The notes below the pieces were generated by a model. It saw nothing but the letters and a program-made list of their open reading frames with translations, had not been told where the DNA came from and searched no databases. DNA of 64,000 nt from JABDGM01 sp963738665 (lineage in GTDB: Bacteria; Planctomycetota; Planctomycetia; Pirellulales; Lacipirellulaceae): the NCBI GenBank assembly GCA_963738665.1, contig CAVTXL010000016.1:310001-374000 (forward strand). The letters are read 5' to 3'. Each line of letters begins with the position of its first letter. Positions within the stretch are counted from its first letter, which is position 1. The position numbers were made by a program, and so were the translations under genes. Below, in pieces: positions 9,435-20,666 of this stretch.

Positions 9435-9932
9435 ATGAAGAAAATGCTGACTTTGCTGACCGTAGCGATGATCACGGCCAGCCTGACGGGCTGCGGCTGC
9501 TGCCGACGGTTGTGCCCGTTCCTTGATCGAGGCGCCTATTGCGGTTCGCCCGCGCCGTTGTTTGCCCCGCTGGCGGCGACCGCCCCCGCGCCAGCCTGCC
9601 AGCCCTACCAGTACGCGACGCCCCTCGCAGCCACGGCCCCTGCGACCTGCTGCCCAGCCCCGACGGCCTGCTGCAGCTCGTGGGACCCCTGCCAAGGACA
9701 AGTGAATTACAGCTATCCGCCGGCGGGGGCGGCGCCCTGCTGCTCGGCCCCGACGTCCGTTGCCCCGCTCATGTATTCCGGCGAGGCCGGCTGCGCCTAT
9801 ATGGATCCAAGCTGTGGCGGGCCCTATTTGAGTGGGCCAGTCATCAGCAGCGGCTGTGCGACGTGCGGCACCGGCTATAGCGCTCCTGTCGAGGCCGCGC
9901 CAATTACCGTTGCTCCGGGCCCAGGCGAGTGA
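9435..9932 (+). CDS. Small cysteine-rich lipoprotein
   Basis: 165 residues. ATG 9435 follows a strong GGAGAGAG ribosome site. The signal peptide KKMLTLLTVAMITASLTGC ends in a lipobox (LTGC), so the mature N-terminus should be a lipidated Cys. The mature part is rich in Cys, Ala, Pro, Tyr and Ser, with many CC pairs (CGCC, PTCC-like, CCSS) and repeats of the type PLAATAPA. This suggests a disulfide-rich envelope protein. Small Cys-rich secreted proteins are common in planctomycetes, where proteinaceous, disulfide-stabilised walls are known. The specific family is not recognised. Confidence 0.7.
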   Translation: MKKMLTLLTVAMITASLTGCGCCRRLCPFLDRGAYCGSPAPLFAPLAATAPAPACQPYQYATPLAATAPATCCPAPTACCSSWDPCQGQVNYSYPPAGAAPCCSAPTSVAPLMYSGEAGCAYMDPSCGGPYLSGPVISSGCATCGTGYSAPVEAAPITVAPGPGE

Positions 9933-10292
9933 GCGAACAGAAACCAAGAAATCCCTTGGCCCGCGTGCGTAGTAACCGACCTCCCCACCCTCCCGTTCGG
10001 TTAGCACAGCACGGTGGGCACGTGGGTTGATCGAGAAAGTCAACCCGCTGAATTGCCCTGCTCGGCCGCTCCTATCCTGAAGGCGGCCGGGCGGGGCATT
10101 GATGTTTTCGGCCCTCGCGGTTTCACCGCGACGTCTCGTCGCATTGCCTACAGCCGCCTGCGTCTGCGGCGAAAGGTCGATGGCCCCGGGGCAGCCATTC
10201 CTGACGGAGTCGCTATTCGTCGGCAGACGGCCCCTCGCCCCCAATTCGCCCAGTTTTTTGCGATTTGCCTCCCGGCACGCTAGAATTGAGGC
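9933..10292. other. Intergenic region, nothing recognised
   Basis: 360 bp between the lipoprotein and the transglutaminase-like gene. No conserved ORF, RNA gene or clear terminator was found. A GAGG sits almost against the ATG at 10293, which is too close to be a comfortable ribosome site. Confidence 0.35.
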
Positions 10293-11364
10293 ATGAACGA
10301 TCAATGCCGCAATCCCGCCGGTGTGTCTCGGCGGAACAGCGACCGCCCACGAACGTTTCTACCTAACCTACGGATGCGCTCTGCGGCTGCCGCCGCAATT
10401 GCGATCGCAGGTTGCTTGTCCGCGGCAGTTGGCCAGGCTCAGAGTTCGCGAGATTCGGCAACTGGCTATGGGCCCCAATACGGGGCGCCCGACACCATCC
10501 GCTTTCGCGTCGGGGCCGAGATCACCGCCAGCCGCGGCCCCTGCCGAGACATCGTAGCCACCGTCGCCGTGCCGCTGGAGTGCCCGGAGCAATCGGTGGA
10601 AATCATCCAGGAGGACTTTTCGCCGGAAGTGGCCGGCGTTACCTACCGCTCGCTGCCGGGCGGCGAGATGCAGGGGGGCGTTCGCCAAATGCTGATTTCT
10701 GTGCCCCGCCTGGCCGCCGGAGTGACCGCCCGCGCGGTAATCGACCTCAAGGTGACAACTCGCACGATCAAGCCGCCGGAACAAACCGACGACCTGAAGA
10801 TCCCGAAGCGCATCACCAACGAATTGCGGCCCTTCCTCAATGCCAGCCCGTTCATTGACATCCGCAATCGCAACATCGTCGAACTGGCCCGCGAAGCCGT
10901 GAAAGATCTCGATTCGTCGGCGACGGATTGGCAAAAGGCCGAGGCCGTTTACGATTGCGTCCTTGACAAGGTGAAATACCTCGAAGGCCCTGACAAGAGC
11001 GCGCTCGAACGCGCTTCGCGACGGCCAGGCCGATTGCCAGGGCCGCAGCATGCTGTTCATTGCTCTCTGCCGCGTGAACAAGATTCCGTCCCGCATGGTA
11101 TGGGTCGAGGGACACGCCTACCCCGAGTTTTATCTGGAAGACCCCGAGGGCAAAGGCTGGTGGTATCCGTGCGAATCGGCCGGCACGCGGGCCTTCGGCG
11201 GCATGCCGCTGGCGCGTACGATTCTGCAAAAGGGCGACAACTTCAAAGTGCCGGAGCGCAAAGAGCGGCTCCGCTATGCGTCGGACTATCTAATCGGCCT
11301 GCCCGCCACGCGCGATGCGGGCCAGCCCACGTGCCATTTCCTTCACCAGGAACTAGGTCGATAG
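10293..11364 (+). CDS. Exported transglutaminase-like protein (one frameshift)
   Basis: About 357 residues. An N-terminal hydrophobic export signal lies around residues 28-50 (RSAAAAAIAIAGCLSAAVG), so the start may be ATG 10374 rather than 10293. The C-terminal half is a transglutaminase-like cysteine protease fold: the nucleophile Cys is in DGQADCQGRSMLFIALCR and the His in WVEGHAYPEFYLED. The catalytic part is in a different frame from the N-terminus. Two bases restored in the CG tract 11009-11015 give SALERALRDGQADCQG. Uncorrected, the first frame continues to 11450 as nonsense. Likely periplasmic; substrate unknown. Confidence 0.75.
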
Positions 11365-11371
11365 ATTGGAG

Positions 11372-11500
11372 ACTAGTGCTTTGCCAAACCTTGATTTTCG
11401 GATTAGCCGTAGGGCTAGCCCACGGTTCGTTCAGTAAAAACCGGGGCTAGCCCCGGCTGATTTGTCGAACCCGAATATTTCGCGTTGACAAAGCACTAGT
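11372..11500. mobile_element. MITE-like element with 12-bp terminal inverted repeats
   Basis: 129 bp bounded by perfect terminal inverted repeats ACTAGTGCTTTG (11372-11383) and its complement (11489-11500), extending imperfectly inward as CCAA / TTGA. Inside is a second dyad around GGGGCTAGCCCC. It has no coding capacity. It lies between the transglutaminase gene and the convergent thioredoxin gene, and the TAG in its right end is the stop codon of the latter. It could be a non-autonomous transposon or a bidirectional terminator derived from one. Confidence 0.65.
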
Positions 11501-12053
11501 ACCGCTCCAAGGCCGCATTCACCGCGTCGCCCGCAGCGTCCAGGTCGTGACCACCCCAGATGGCGCGGCCCGCGCGATCGAATACGACGAACGTCGGCAG
11601 CGCCTCGATGTTCAACTGCTCAAACGGCAGCCAGGTGCCGTAGCCGACGGGCCAGTCCAGGCCCGGCTCTTTCTGGACGTAATTCGACACTTCTTTTTGC
11701 TCGTTTGATTCCGACGTCAGACCAATGACCGCCAATCCGCGATCGCGGTATTTGTCTTTGAGTGTGATCAGGTCGGGCAGCGCTTCGTGGCATGGTTCAC
11801 ACCAGGTCGCCCAAAAATCAACAAGCACCACCTTGTCTTTCAAATCCGCCGGGGAAAGCGGCCGATCGGAGTTAATCCAGCCGGCCGCATCCAGCGCCGG
11901 CAGGGGCCGGCCCAGAAATGTATTGGGCTCACGCGGCCGCCGCCACTGGACCGCAATGAGAATGATCGCGGCCACGACGACCAGCGCAATGAGCGGCCAC
12001 GTGGGCGAGGCGCCGACGTCTCGGTCGCGTGCTTCGGCCGTATCATCTTCCAT
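11496..12053 (-). CDS. TlpA-like membrane-anchored thioredoxin
   Basis: 185 residues from ATG 12053, which has GAGGA eight bases upstream; a longer in-frame start at 12110 is possible. One N-terminal helix (WPLIALVVVAAIILIAVQW) anchors it, with a periplasmic thioredoxin domain beyond. The active site is FWATWCEPCHEALPDL (WCEPC) and the cis-Pro is in IEALPTFVVFDRAGR. It probably acts as an extracytoplasmic thiol-disulfide reductase, for example in cytochrome c maturation or oxidative repair. The TAG stop lies in the terminal repeat of a MITE-like element, so the last residues (AALERY) may have been altered by insertion. Confidence 0.85.
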   Translation of the reverse strand: MEDDTAEARDRDVGASPTWPLIALVVVAAIILIAVQWRRPREPNTFLGRPLPALDAAGWINSDRPLSPADLKDKVVLVDFWATWCEPCHEALPDLITLKDKYRDRGLAVIGLTSESNEQKEVSNYVQKEPGLDWPVGYGTWLPFEQLNIEALPTFVVFDRAGRAIWGGHDLDAAGDAVNAALERY

Positions 12054-12112
12054 GCGTTTATCCTCGCGCGTAGTCCTCGCCTCTGCGCTCGGCGCGGTAG
12101 GCAGGCGCATTC

Positions 12113-15100
12113 TACTCGATCCGCCGCCGCAGCAGGATCGTCTTTTCCACGTTCAAATCGTCGCCCGGCTTGAAGCCGACTGGGACGGAGCGGTCGATGA
12201 TGTAAAACATGCGGTGCCGATGGATGTCGCCCGTGTCGCTGCCCACTTCTTTGCCGAGCGTGTAGCCCTCGGGGTAAATTCGATTGTACAATGCTTGGGC
12301 AGAGAGCGTGGCGGCCGAGCCGGAATTAAGGTCTCCGCCCAGATGTTCCCAGATATGCTTTTCGTTCGATATTCCAATCCGGCGCCTTCTTCACTTCAAA
12401 GTAGCCGACCGTAATCCACACGGCGAAGACGTTCGAGTGCTCCGTAGTGAGGTTCTCGATGCGGGTCAGCGGCTCGTACATCATGCCCGAATTCCGCTCG
12501 CCGCCGAAGAACGGCGCGTTCATCGTTTCGCTGAAGAGGGGCGCCCGGGCCTTGTCCCCTTCCGACGGCAAACGGCCACTGGCGTCCACGTTCAACACGT
12601 CGTCGCCGAAGCCCGCCTCGCGAATCTTGTCAGCCAGCGCCGTCACCGACGGGTCGGTGTCGTTCTTGCCTGCAACGCCCCAAGCGCCGTCCTGTCCCGG
12701 CGAATACGGATGCCGCCTGAGCCACGACGCGTCGACCCCCGTGTGCATCATGTTCACGAGCGGCACCAAGTCGCCCGCGTCGCCCGAGCGGAACGGGTTG
12801 GCGACAAATGTCGGAAAGTTCTGGTTCAGCCCGAACTGGAAGGCGTCTGGGTAATGGAGCGGCGGATTGCCCGGCGTCACAATCGGCTGATCCACCAAGT
12901 TTCCGGCCGCGTCCATTTGCGCGTAGCCGCGCCGGCTGAGCAGTACGTCGCGCCAGGCCGGGCCAAAGTGGCCGGCCTCGTTGGCGGACGTCAGCCCGTC
13001 GTGGCTGCGATGCATGATGCCGTCGAAGACGTCCGACCAGACCTGCGCCGGCACACCGGCGCGTAAGGTTGCCTTCCTGCCGCCGCCCGATGACCGTGTT
13101 CAAATTGATGCGGCCCGGATCGCGCTCTCGCGAGATCTTGTTGTACGGCGGCTGGAACAGGAAGCGTGGATCGGCCGGATTACTGATATCGCCGCCGCTG
13201 GCTGCCGGATCATTGGCGCCGGGCACGTCGTTAAACACTTCCGGTGTCAGCATCGTATCGGTGCCGACAAACCGCGATGGCACCTGCACAAAATCGAGCA
13301 GCCGGTAGTAATTCGGCGCCCCGGCCAGATCATTGCCGCCCGTCCCGTTCTGAGTGATGGTCGCCGGCTTCGGCGCCGTCAAAAAGAAGTTCAGCAAATG
13401 GCCGAAGAAACCCTCCTGGTGCGCGATCCGCAGTGGCGAAGGGTCTAACGTGCCCGCCCCGTCCCGGCCGTCGCCGTCGTAGGGGTTCTGCGTGCCGCGA
13501 TTGATCACCGAGTAGTCGCGCAGCATGAGCGACGACGACCCGTCCGGCACTTGCATCATCTCATTGGCCGAGATGAACGGCCGATTGTTCCAGGGCAGCC
13601 AGGAATAGGTCGATTGCGTCAAGAGTTTGCGGTGCTTCTCGATCTCTTGCGCAAGCTGCGTCTTGTTGGCAGCCGTCAAACCGGTGGGCGAATTGATCAG
13701 CGCCTTCCGCCGCGGCGTGATGTTCATTTCCTTCTGGTCGGGCGGCAGCACCGGCTCGTTCGCTGCTGCCGGCGGCAACCTCGGGCGCGCCGGGCGCGAC
13801 GCTGGTGAGCATGGCGGTTTGATCGCCGGTGCTGCGGTCGAGCTCCGGCGCGTAGGCCTCGTTGGTAAACCCAAGCGTTTGCTCGAGCACGAAATCGACG
13901 ACGTGATCGTTCTCGCCGACATTCGCGGTCGCAGCCCGCAGCAGCGGCCAGACCGCCTTGTTTCGCTGGACCATGTCGTCCGCGTCGGGGGTGGGATATG
14001 GCTTGGGCGGAAGTTGGCTCAACCGCGCGTTGCGCGATTCGGGATCTTTTCCAGAAAGCACAAGCTTGCTCGTCGCGTCCACCAGGTCGGTCGCCCGCGT
14101 GATGTTGCCGCCCGCGTCCTTGAGGAACAGCGTCACGTTCGGCCGCTCCTGCTTCCACAAGAGCCGGGGCTGCCAGTTCGTGTCGTAGAACCAGCCTTCA
14201 GGTGAATTCGCCGTGAATTTCGGATAGTAGATCGAATCGTGAGCGCCGCGCTCCAGCGATTTCAGACTAAGCCGCTGCTTGAAGTTCGGGTTCGTGGGGT
14301 CGGGCTTCAACGTGGGATCATCGGGCAGGGCCCGCTTGTAGAGCGACCAGCCCCACTCGCCGCCCCAATCGCGGCCGTACTGGTCAGCGCAGGTTCGCGC
14401 GTTCAGCTCATCCCGATTCGCGAGATCGGGCGACTGGCGGTTCTGCTCAAGTCTCCGCAGGTACTGCTGCTCTACCTTCAGCGGGTCGTTCTGCAGCTCT
14501 TGTCGAAGTTCCGCCGCCGTGGCCGGCGCCGGGACACCCTCCTGCTTCAGGATATAAACGAGCGCCCAGAGGACGTGGTCCGGCGCATCTACGAGCGAAC
14601 GGGCCGGCAGCGGCGCAAACAGATCGCTCTGGAAAATCGCAGTCTTACTCAGCCGGCCGCTCAACTGGGCATCGCGAGCGACGTTGTCGGTGGGCAGCTT
14701 CTCGCGTTCGAGCGTCGTGGCCCCGTTATACGCGGTGAGATCGACGCTCTGCGAGTCAATCGTCATGTAGGGGTTGATCGGCAGATTTCGCTGGTGCAGC
14801 GGATTGACGTTCCCCTTGTCGTCCAGCGGCGGCGGGTTCCACGGCAGCATCGGGTTGGCCAACCGCTGCAGGTGGATCGAGCGATAATTCTGCGTGGTGC
14901 GGTTCCCCTGCAGCTCGAAATCGAGGTCGAGCGGGTGATCGAAGGGCGGGTTAAACATGATCTCGCCCGTGCGGGCGTAGGCCTGCTCGTCGATCGACCA
15001 ATTTGGGAACCGCGATTGACCGGCTTGTGCCTTGTTCCGATCCAGGTACAACTCGATGTAACGCCGGCTCGGGTAGCCTTCCACGGGCTCCGTGATGTTG

Positions 15101-18100
15101 AGGTCTTCGACCGGGATCGCCACGGCCGGCTGGATGATGTTCCTGCTGGCGTCGCGCTGGGCCGGGTTATGATTGTTCAGATCGCCCGGGTCGGGTATGC
15201 CGTCGAGATTGGTATCGGTGACGTTGACCGGCGTGCCGCCCAGGCGCATGAATTCCGGCCCGCCGTTTTCCGCCACGAGCACCTGCTGCTCTTCCGGGTC
15301 AGTCGAGGGCCAAAGCTCGATCCGGCGGGTGCTTTGTAGAGTTTGACGATGTTCGACGCTGTCGGTCGCGATGGGCAGCGTCAAGCGACTCAATTGCGAC
15401 ACGAACCGCTGTGTCGACTGGCCGTCGCTCGGAACCGTGGGGTTATTTCCGGTGCCGTTCAATTGAATGCCCGACGGCCCCACAACTGCATAGCGGCCCG
15501 GTAGGATCGGCGCAAGCGGAACGTCCAAATCGGTGATTGGTCCCGCCTCCCGCTCGCGCCGGGCGGGAAAATAACGCCGGGCGGAAGCATACGGCTCGGA
15601 CTGTTTGGAAATCGGATTATTGGCCCAATGATACGGCAGCGGCGGCACCCAGACTCGCAGATTGCTCATCGTGGGCACCAGCCCGGTATTCTGCAGCTCG
15701 TAGTCCGCCAAGGCTCGTGTATTTGGTTCGGTGGCGATCGCGTTGTCATCCGCGCGATCCGGGTCGCTGCCCATACCGGTCGTGTAGTCGTAGCCGCTCG
15801 TGAAGTAGACGAACCGCTCGCCGGCCTGGTCCAGGTTGATGCCATAGCCGTTGGAATCGGTCTGCAAGAACTGCGTGGCATAGGTCTGGACGTCGGCCGC
15901 CCCGGCCGGCGCTGAGCGTCGCCACGTCGATGATCTGGTTGGTCATTTGGCCATTGACTGGATCGCGGAGCACGACCATCCGCCACACGGGCGAACGCTT
16001 CTGCGTCGCCCCCACGGTGACGCCCAGGTCGCTCAATTTGTTGAGCATCACGCCCCGCGCGGCGGCCGGATTGGGCGCACCATAGAACTCGGCCGGCCGT
16101 CCGCCGTCGGGTGAATAGGGATTCATGAGCTCCACGAACAGCCGGCCGACCGGCTTTAGCTTCTGATCGAGGTCGTAATCGGCCATCCGACCGCTGGGGT
16201 CGTTCGGCGGCGGGGCCGGATCGCCGATGCGCAGGTTACCGGTAAAGGCTTCGTCAGTCGTCCGGCGGTCGTGCAGGGCCAGCGTCTCGGTGATCAATAG
16301 CTCCGGCCGCTCGGCGCCCCACACCACGCCGCGCGTCTGGTTGAGCACCGTCGCCGGCGCGACGACTGCCGGCACGGCCGCCGCACTGCTCGTGGCCGGC
16401 GTTGGGGCGATCACCCGTGGTGCGCGTCGTGCGCACTTTGCTCCAGTCGATCAATTCGCCGTTGTTCTCGTTGGTGGCGATGTCGCCGTCGAGCGGCAGG
16501 TTTTGAATTTTCGTGGAATCATTGACATCGGCCACCGGCACGCCCCAGCCGTTCCAGGGGTTCTCGTCGTACTCAAAGGGCGTCATGATCGTGTCCGCAT
16601 CGCGAAAATCGACGACGTTAATTGCCCACTGCGCCACCCGCCGGGCGGTCAGCTTGCGCATCACCTCCGCGTTGATGTCCGCGTCACTGGCGGTCGGAAT
16701 CTCTTTCTTGTAGGCCGCCTCGATCGCTTCGCGGAGCCACTCTTCATTGATGTCGTCACCGCCCAGCGAGGGCACATTCGGCGTGTCCACGTAGTTTTCA
16801 TCCATGAGGAGCAACATCAGGCAGTACAAATGCCGCGCAAATCGCTGCCGGCCTTCCGCCCCCAGGTTGCGGACATTCACCAGCGGCCCAAAGCCCGGCG
16901 CCAGCGGGTGCAGCGGCTCGCCCTGGCCACGCAGATAGTCGAACGCGATTTTCTCGGTCACCGGGCCGCCCGCGCCGGTCAGTTGCGGCCAGAGCTGGTC
17001 CTGCGGACCGTCGTATCGGCCGTTGCCGTTCTCATCGATATAGGGCTCGAGCAGCGCGAACGTGCCGTCGTCATACTTCCCATTCCCGTTCAAATCCAAG
17101 AACGGCTCACCCGCCTCGGCCGGCTCGTCGACGATGCCGTTGCCGTTGTTGTCGTGGCCGTCGCCCAGCGGACGATTGAGGTCCATCCGCAGGCCGTCGG
17201 CCAGCTCCGGGGCGAGGATGCCCGTTTCAATGTGCGGCACGTTGTTCTGGTCGGTCCACGTGCCGCCGTTGATGATCGCGTTGATGCGGGCCACGCGGAC
17301 GGCGGGGTGGTTCCGTCGGGCAGCAAGCCGTTGCTGGTAGTCCGGATCGTATGGGATCGAGTTTGCTCGGATTCGGGTTAGCGGGTCGCTTGTCCAGGTC
17401 ATGATCGCCCTGCGGGTCGTATTCATCGAACAGCGTCGGCCAGCCGAATTGGCGGCGAATTCGCACCTCGAAAAGCTCGGCCACGCTCTTCGGCAGGCGG
17501 CGACTGACATGATCGGGCGGTATCTGCGGCCGCGGGGTATTCGTCGACACCAGCGCGTACGGCGTCTGCATGTATTGCGGTGTCGTGACATTGGCCACCG
17601 GCAGCGTGTAGCTGTCGGTCGTCACCAGGCGGCGATTGATGCCGGCCAGAATCTGCGAGGCGGCCAGCACTTCCGAGTTGCCGGTCGAGCCGAACAGGGC
17701 CGCCGCCGTGTTCGCCACGAACTGCGGCTGGTCGAGCGTCAGCTTGGTGGGGTCGAAGGCACCAACGGCGTCCCACAACCGACTGGGAATCGTGCCGGCG
17801 TCGGCGTCGCCCGAGCGCAGCACTTTTTCCAGGTCGGCGGTGGCGAATGGAGCATCATCGTTCTGCACGAGGCTTTGGCCGAAAAGCGTGCCGTCCACAG
17901 TAAGCTGCGGATTGGGCTCGGAATTCAGCTTCCACGAGTCGCGCCGCTGCGACGAGCTTAAATTCAGCTCGTAGGGCGAATCGGTCAGAAGCGAGTTCAG
18001 AAAGGCCGGCGCGTTCGGATTATAATCCCGGGCCATTTCATAAACTGGTTGGCCGTAATAATCGAGGCCTATCGCATACCGCACCTTGAGATCGGGCGGT

Positions 18101-20515
18101 GAAGCGAATGCCGAAAGCTGGGTGACGACCCACGGGTAGTCAAACTGCTTGAATTGCGCCGCCAAATCGGGCGCCGCCATTTCGCCGGTCGGGTTAGTTG
18201 GCGAAGGGTCCATTTGGAAGCGATAATTCGTCCCGGGCGAAACATTTTCCTTCGGCTGATTCCGATCGAACCCGTACCGACCGCTGATCCCCGTGCGGTC
18301 CTGCTTCAGTCGGCCGGCCAACAGCGTCGCGTAGTTGTCGATCGGCAAATCGTTCAAGTCGCGCACGCCGTCATTGTTGGAATCTTCGACGCGATTCGGC
18401 CGGCCGCCCGCGTCGAATGCCGGTGGAAAGATCGGTCGCAGGCTGACGTCGGCCGGGCCGTAGCCGCTCCCCTTCGATAAATAGTTGGACGTGTTGAAAG
18501 CTCGTGGCCCCGTCAGGTCGTGGGCCAGGTTGCCCTTGCCGCTGGGCGAGGCCAGCGTCGGATCGAGACTGGTCCGGGCCACGTCGTCCAGTGAGCCGGC
18601 CGCGTTGATGTTCAGCCGGCCGTCGAGATCGACGACGTGGATCGCGTAGAGGGTCCGGTAGCGGGTGCCGTCGGGCATCTCGAGTACCGGGTCGCCCAGG
18701 TCGACCCAGACGCTGTCGGGGATGCCGTCGTTGTCGTTGTCGACGTCCCAGGGGCCAACGATCTCTGGGAAGGGATAGGTAATCGCACCACCGCTGACCC
18801 AGCCGTTCGTCTGGCCCAACGGCGGCACGTAAGAAGCCAAATTGGCCGGCGGCACGCTCTGCGGATTGCTGCCGTTGAAGTCGGGATGGTCGTCGCGCGA
18901 CGGGCGGAACGTGATTTGCCGCTTAATCGAGGCGACGAGCGCGGCCTGTTGCGGCGACATTCCAAAGTTCGCGTTTTCGGTCGCCGGATCGAACGGCTGC
19001 AAAATGGCTTTCACCGCATTTTCCGGCGACAAGCCGGCCGTCATTAAATAGTTCACCAGCCGGTAATACCAGAAGTTCACCAGGGCCGGGTCGTGGAACG
19101 ACGGCTTGATCAAATCTTCCAAGTCAATCCGCAGAAACTGGCCGCCGCCGGCCACCGTTGGATCGTCGATCGCAAAGTATTGCGGGGCAGCGGCGGTGCC
19201 CACCACAAACCGCCCCCGCCGCCGCGGCGTGACGGTCTGCCAGGCCAGGAACATGTTCTGGAAGTCGGGCGCGTCGTACGATTCGTCAAAGTCCCCCAGG
19301 CCAAAGATCGTGCCGTAACCAAAGTCGCCCGTCGCGGTGTTGTTTAGTGGGGCGAAGGACGCGGCCGCGAGGCCAGGCATGAATGGGTTAAGCACCGCGG
19401 GTGCGGGCGCTGCAACATTCCCCAGATTGAGAAATGCGGCGTTCGGCAACAGCGCCACTTCCGCCCCGACGAGTTCGCTGTTGCCCATCGAGTACACTTC
19501 GACCGCGTTCAGCCGCGGCTGGTTCGGCTGACCCGGCTGGGCCGGCACCAAAGTGGGTTGAATCCCGCCCCGGTGCCGTTGAAGGCCCGCCCGTTGACCA
19601 GGAACGTGGCATGGAAGGTCGGAGGAACCGCCAGGTCCGCCAGTTGCCCGTTCGCGGCGGGCGCAGCGCCGCGCCGTCGGCGCGCGGAAATGCCATCACG
19701 CGGAACCGCCATTGATTCGACGCCGGATCAACTTCGTAGTCGACGATCCGCGTCGTCTGCCCGGCCGCGGCGCCCTTGGTAATCGTCAGCAACTGCCCGT
19801 TGTAGTAGCCCCGCATCGCAGAAAGCACGTACGGCGTCTTCTGGCCGAGCGGGTCACGATCGATTTTGACGGCCGCGGGCACACCGCTGGCATCGGTCGC
19901 CATATAGATATCGATAAACTGCCCCAACGTGACACCGGTCCCGTTCGGGCCGGGCACCACGCTCGCGCCCGCGTATTCGGCATGGTCCACGACCGCCTCA
20001 AAGCCGTCGCCGCCGTATAGATCGCGGAGCAGGCTCTGGCCGCGGATCACCGAGTTGGTGTTCTCGGTGTCGCCAATCACCTGCAGCACCGCCCGCCCGC
20101 CGAGCTGCGTCGGGTTGTTGCCGGTGCGGTCGACCTGTGACATCAAATCGGCGTTGATTTTGGTCTGCTTGCTGGTGATGAGAAAGGCCGTGCCGACCAG
20201 CATGAACAACACCAGCACGCTCAAGACGACAAGCAACAACACGCCCCGCCGCTCGCTGCGGCGGCGCGAAAAGATTCGCAGCTCATTCCCAAACCAGGCC
20301 TCGTTCGCACGCTCTGCCCGCCGCGGCGGATCTGCGACGCGGGAACGGTTCGGCTGGCCGCTCTGCGTTCCTGCAGCATCGCACGCGACGCAGAGCGTCG
20401 AGAACTCACGTTTCCACGCCGAGCGGGGGAACGAGGCACGATCCGCCTTCCGCAAAACACTTTGGCTTTCAACTCTCAACTCTCGACTCTCAACTCTTCT
20501 GCTGTTCCGCAACAT
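12113..20515 (-). CDS. Giant PilX/GspK-like pseudopilin, about 2,800 residues (eight frameshifts)
   Basis: Last gene of the pilus/secretion cluster. ATG 20515 has GGAGAA well placed upstream. After a repeat-derived leader of about 90 residues comes RRSERRG then VLLLVVLSVLVLFMLVGTAF, like the N-terminal helix of GspK/PilX minor pseudopilins (no Glu at +5). The rest is an exported domain with at least six dockerin/EF-hand-like loops (DVDNDNDGIPDS, DSNNDGVRD, DNNGNGIVDE, DLNGNGKYDDG, DENGNGRYDG, DTNLDGIPD). It is split across frames near 19650, 19555, 17383, 16416, 15899, 13762, 13060 and 12367. At the last six, a CG/GC dinucleotide added back restores continuous protein. The C-terminus ends NVEKTILLRRRIE. 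Family not recognised; joining all pieces into one protein is inference. Confidence 0.65.
20300..20435. repeat. Composite palindromic element in a prepilin leader
   Basis: About 136 bp bounded by CTCGTTC and GAACGAG, with internal ACGCTCTG, GCGACGCAGAGCGTCG and TTTCCACGC motifs. The same element class is at 26118-26234. It is translated in frame in the giant pseudopilin leader (FPRSAWKREFSTLC). Confidence 0.75.
20466..20500. repeat. Heptamer array in the leader of the giant pseudopilin
   Basis: Five contiguous 7-bp units, consensus CTCTCAA, with changes at one to three positions. It lies just inside the start codon of the giant pseudopilin gene and encodes part of its leader (RRVESRELRVES). 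A similar CTCTTGA array lies upstream of the preceding gene at 22259. Confidence 0.85.
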
Positions 20516-20596
20516 GATCAGTTCTCCACAGAGCGTGTTCTGGCCCGCTCGTGGCAATTTCGTTTCCCCTCTCCCACGCTGGTTGAGGGCCGGGGC

Positions 20597-20623
20597 GGGG
20601 TTTTCACACAAAGTGAAAACCCC
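20597..20623. repeat. Perfect 11-bp intergenic hairpin
   Basis: Stem GGGGTTTTCAC / GTGAAAACCCC with an ACAAA loop, between the PilV-like gene and the giant pseudopilin gene. It is flanked by pyrimidine/purine-rich sequence. It may form in the mRNA and affect processing or downstream expression. Confidence 0.7.
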
Positions 20624-20666
20624 ATCCGGCTTTCCCCCATGGGGAGACGGCCTTCCACTCAAGGTT

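Noticed and set aside
14239..17381. Plus-strand ORFs of 366 and 384 codons
   Set aside because: They are antisense to the giant pseudopilin gene, have Arg/Val-rich composition with no motifs, and stop and start without ribosome sites.
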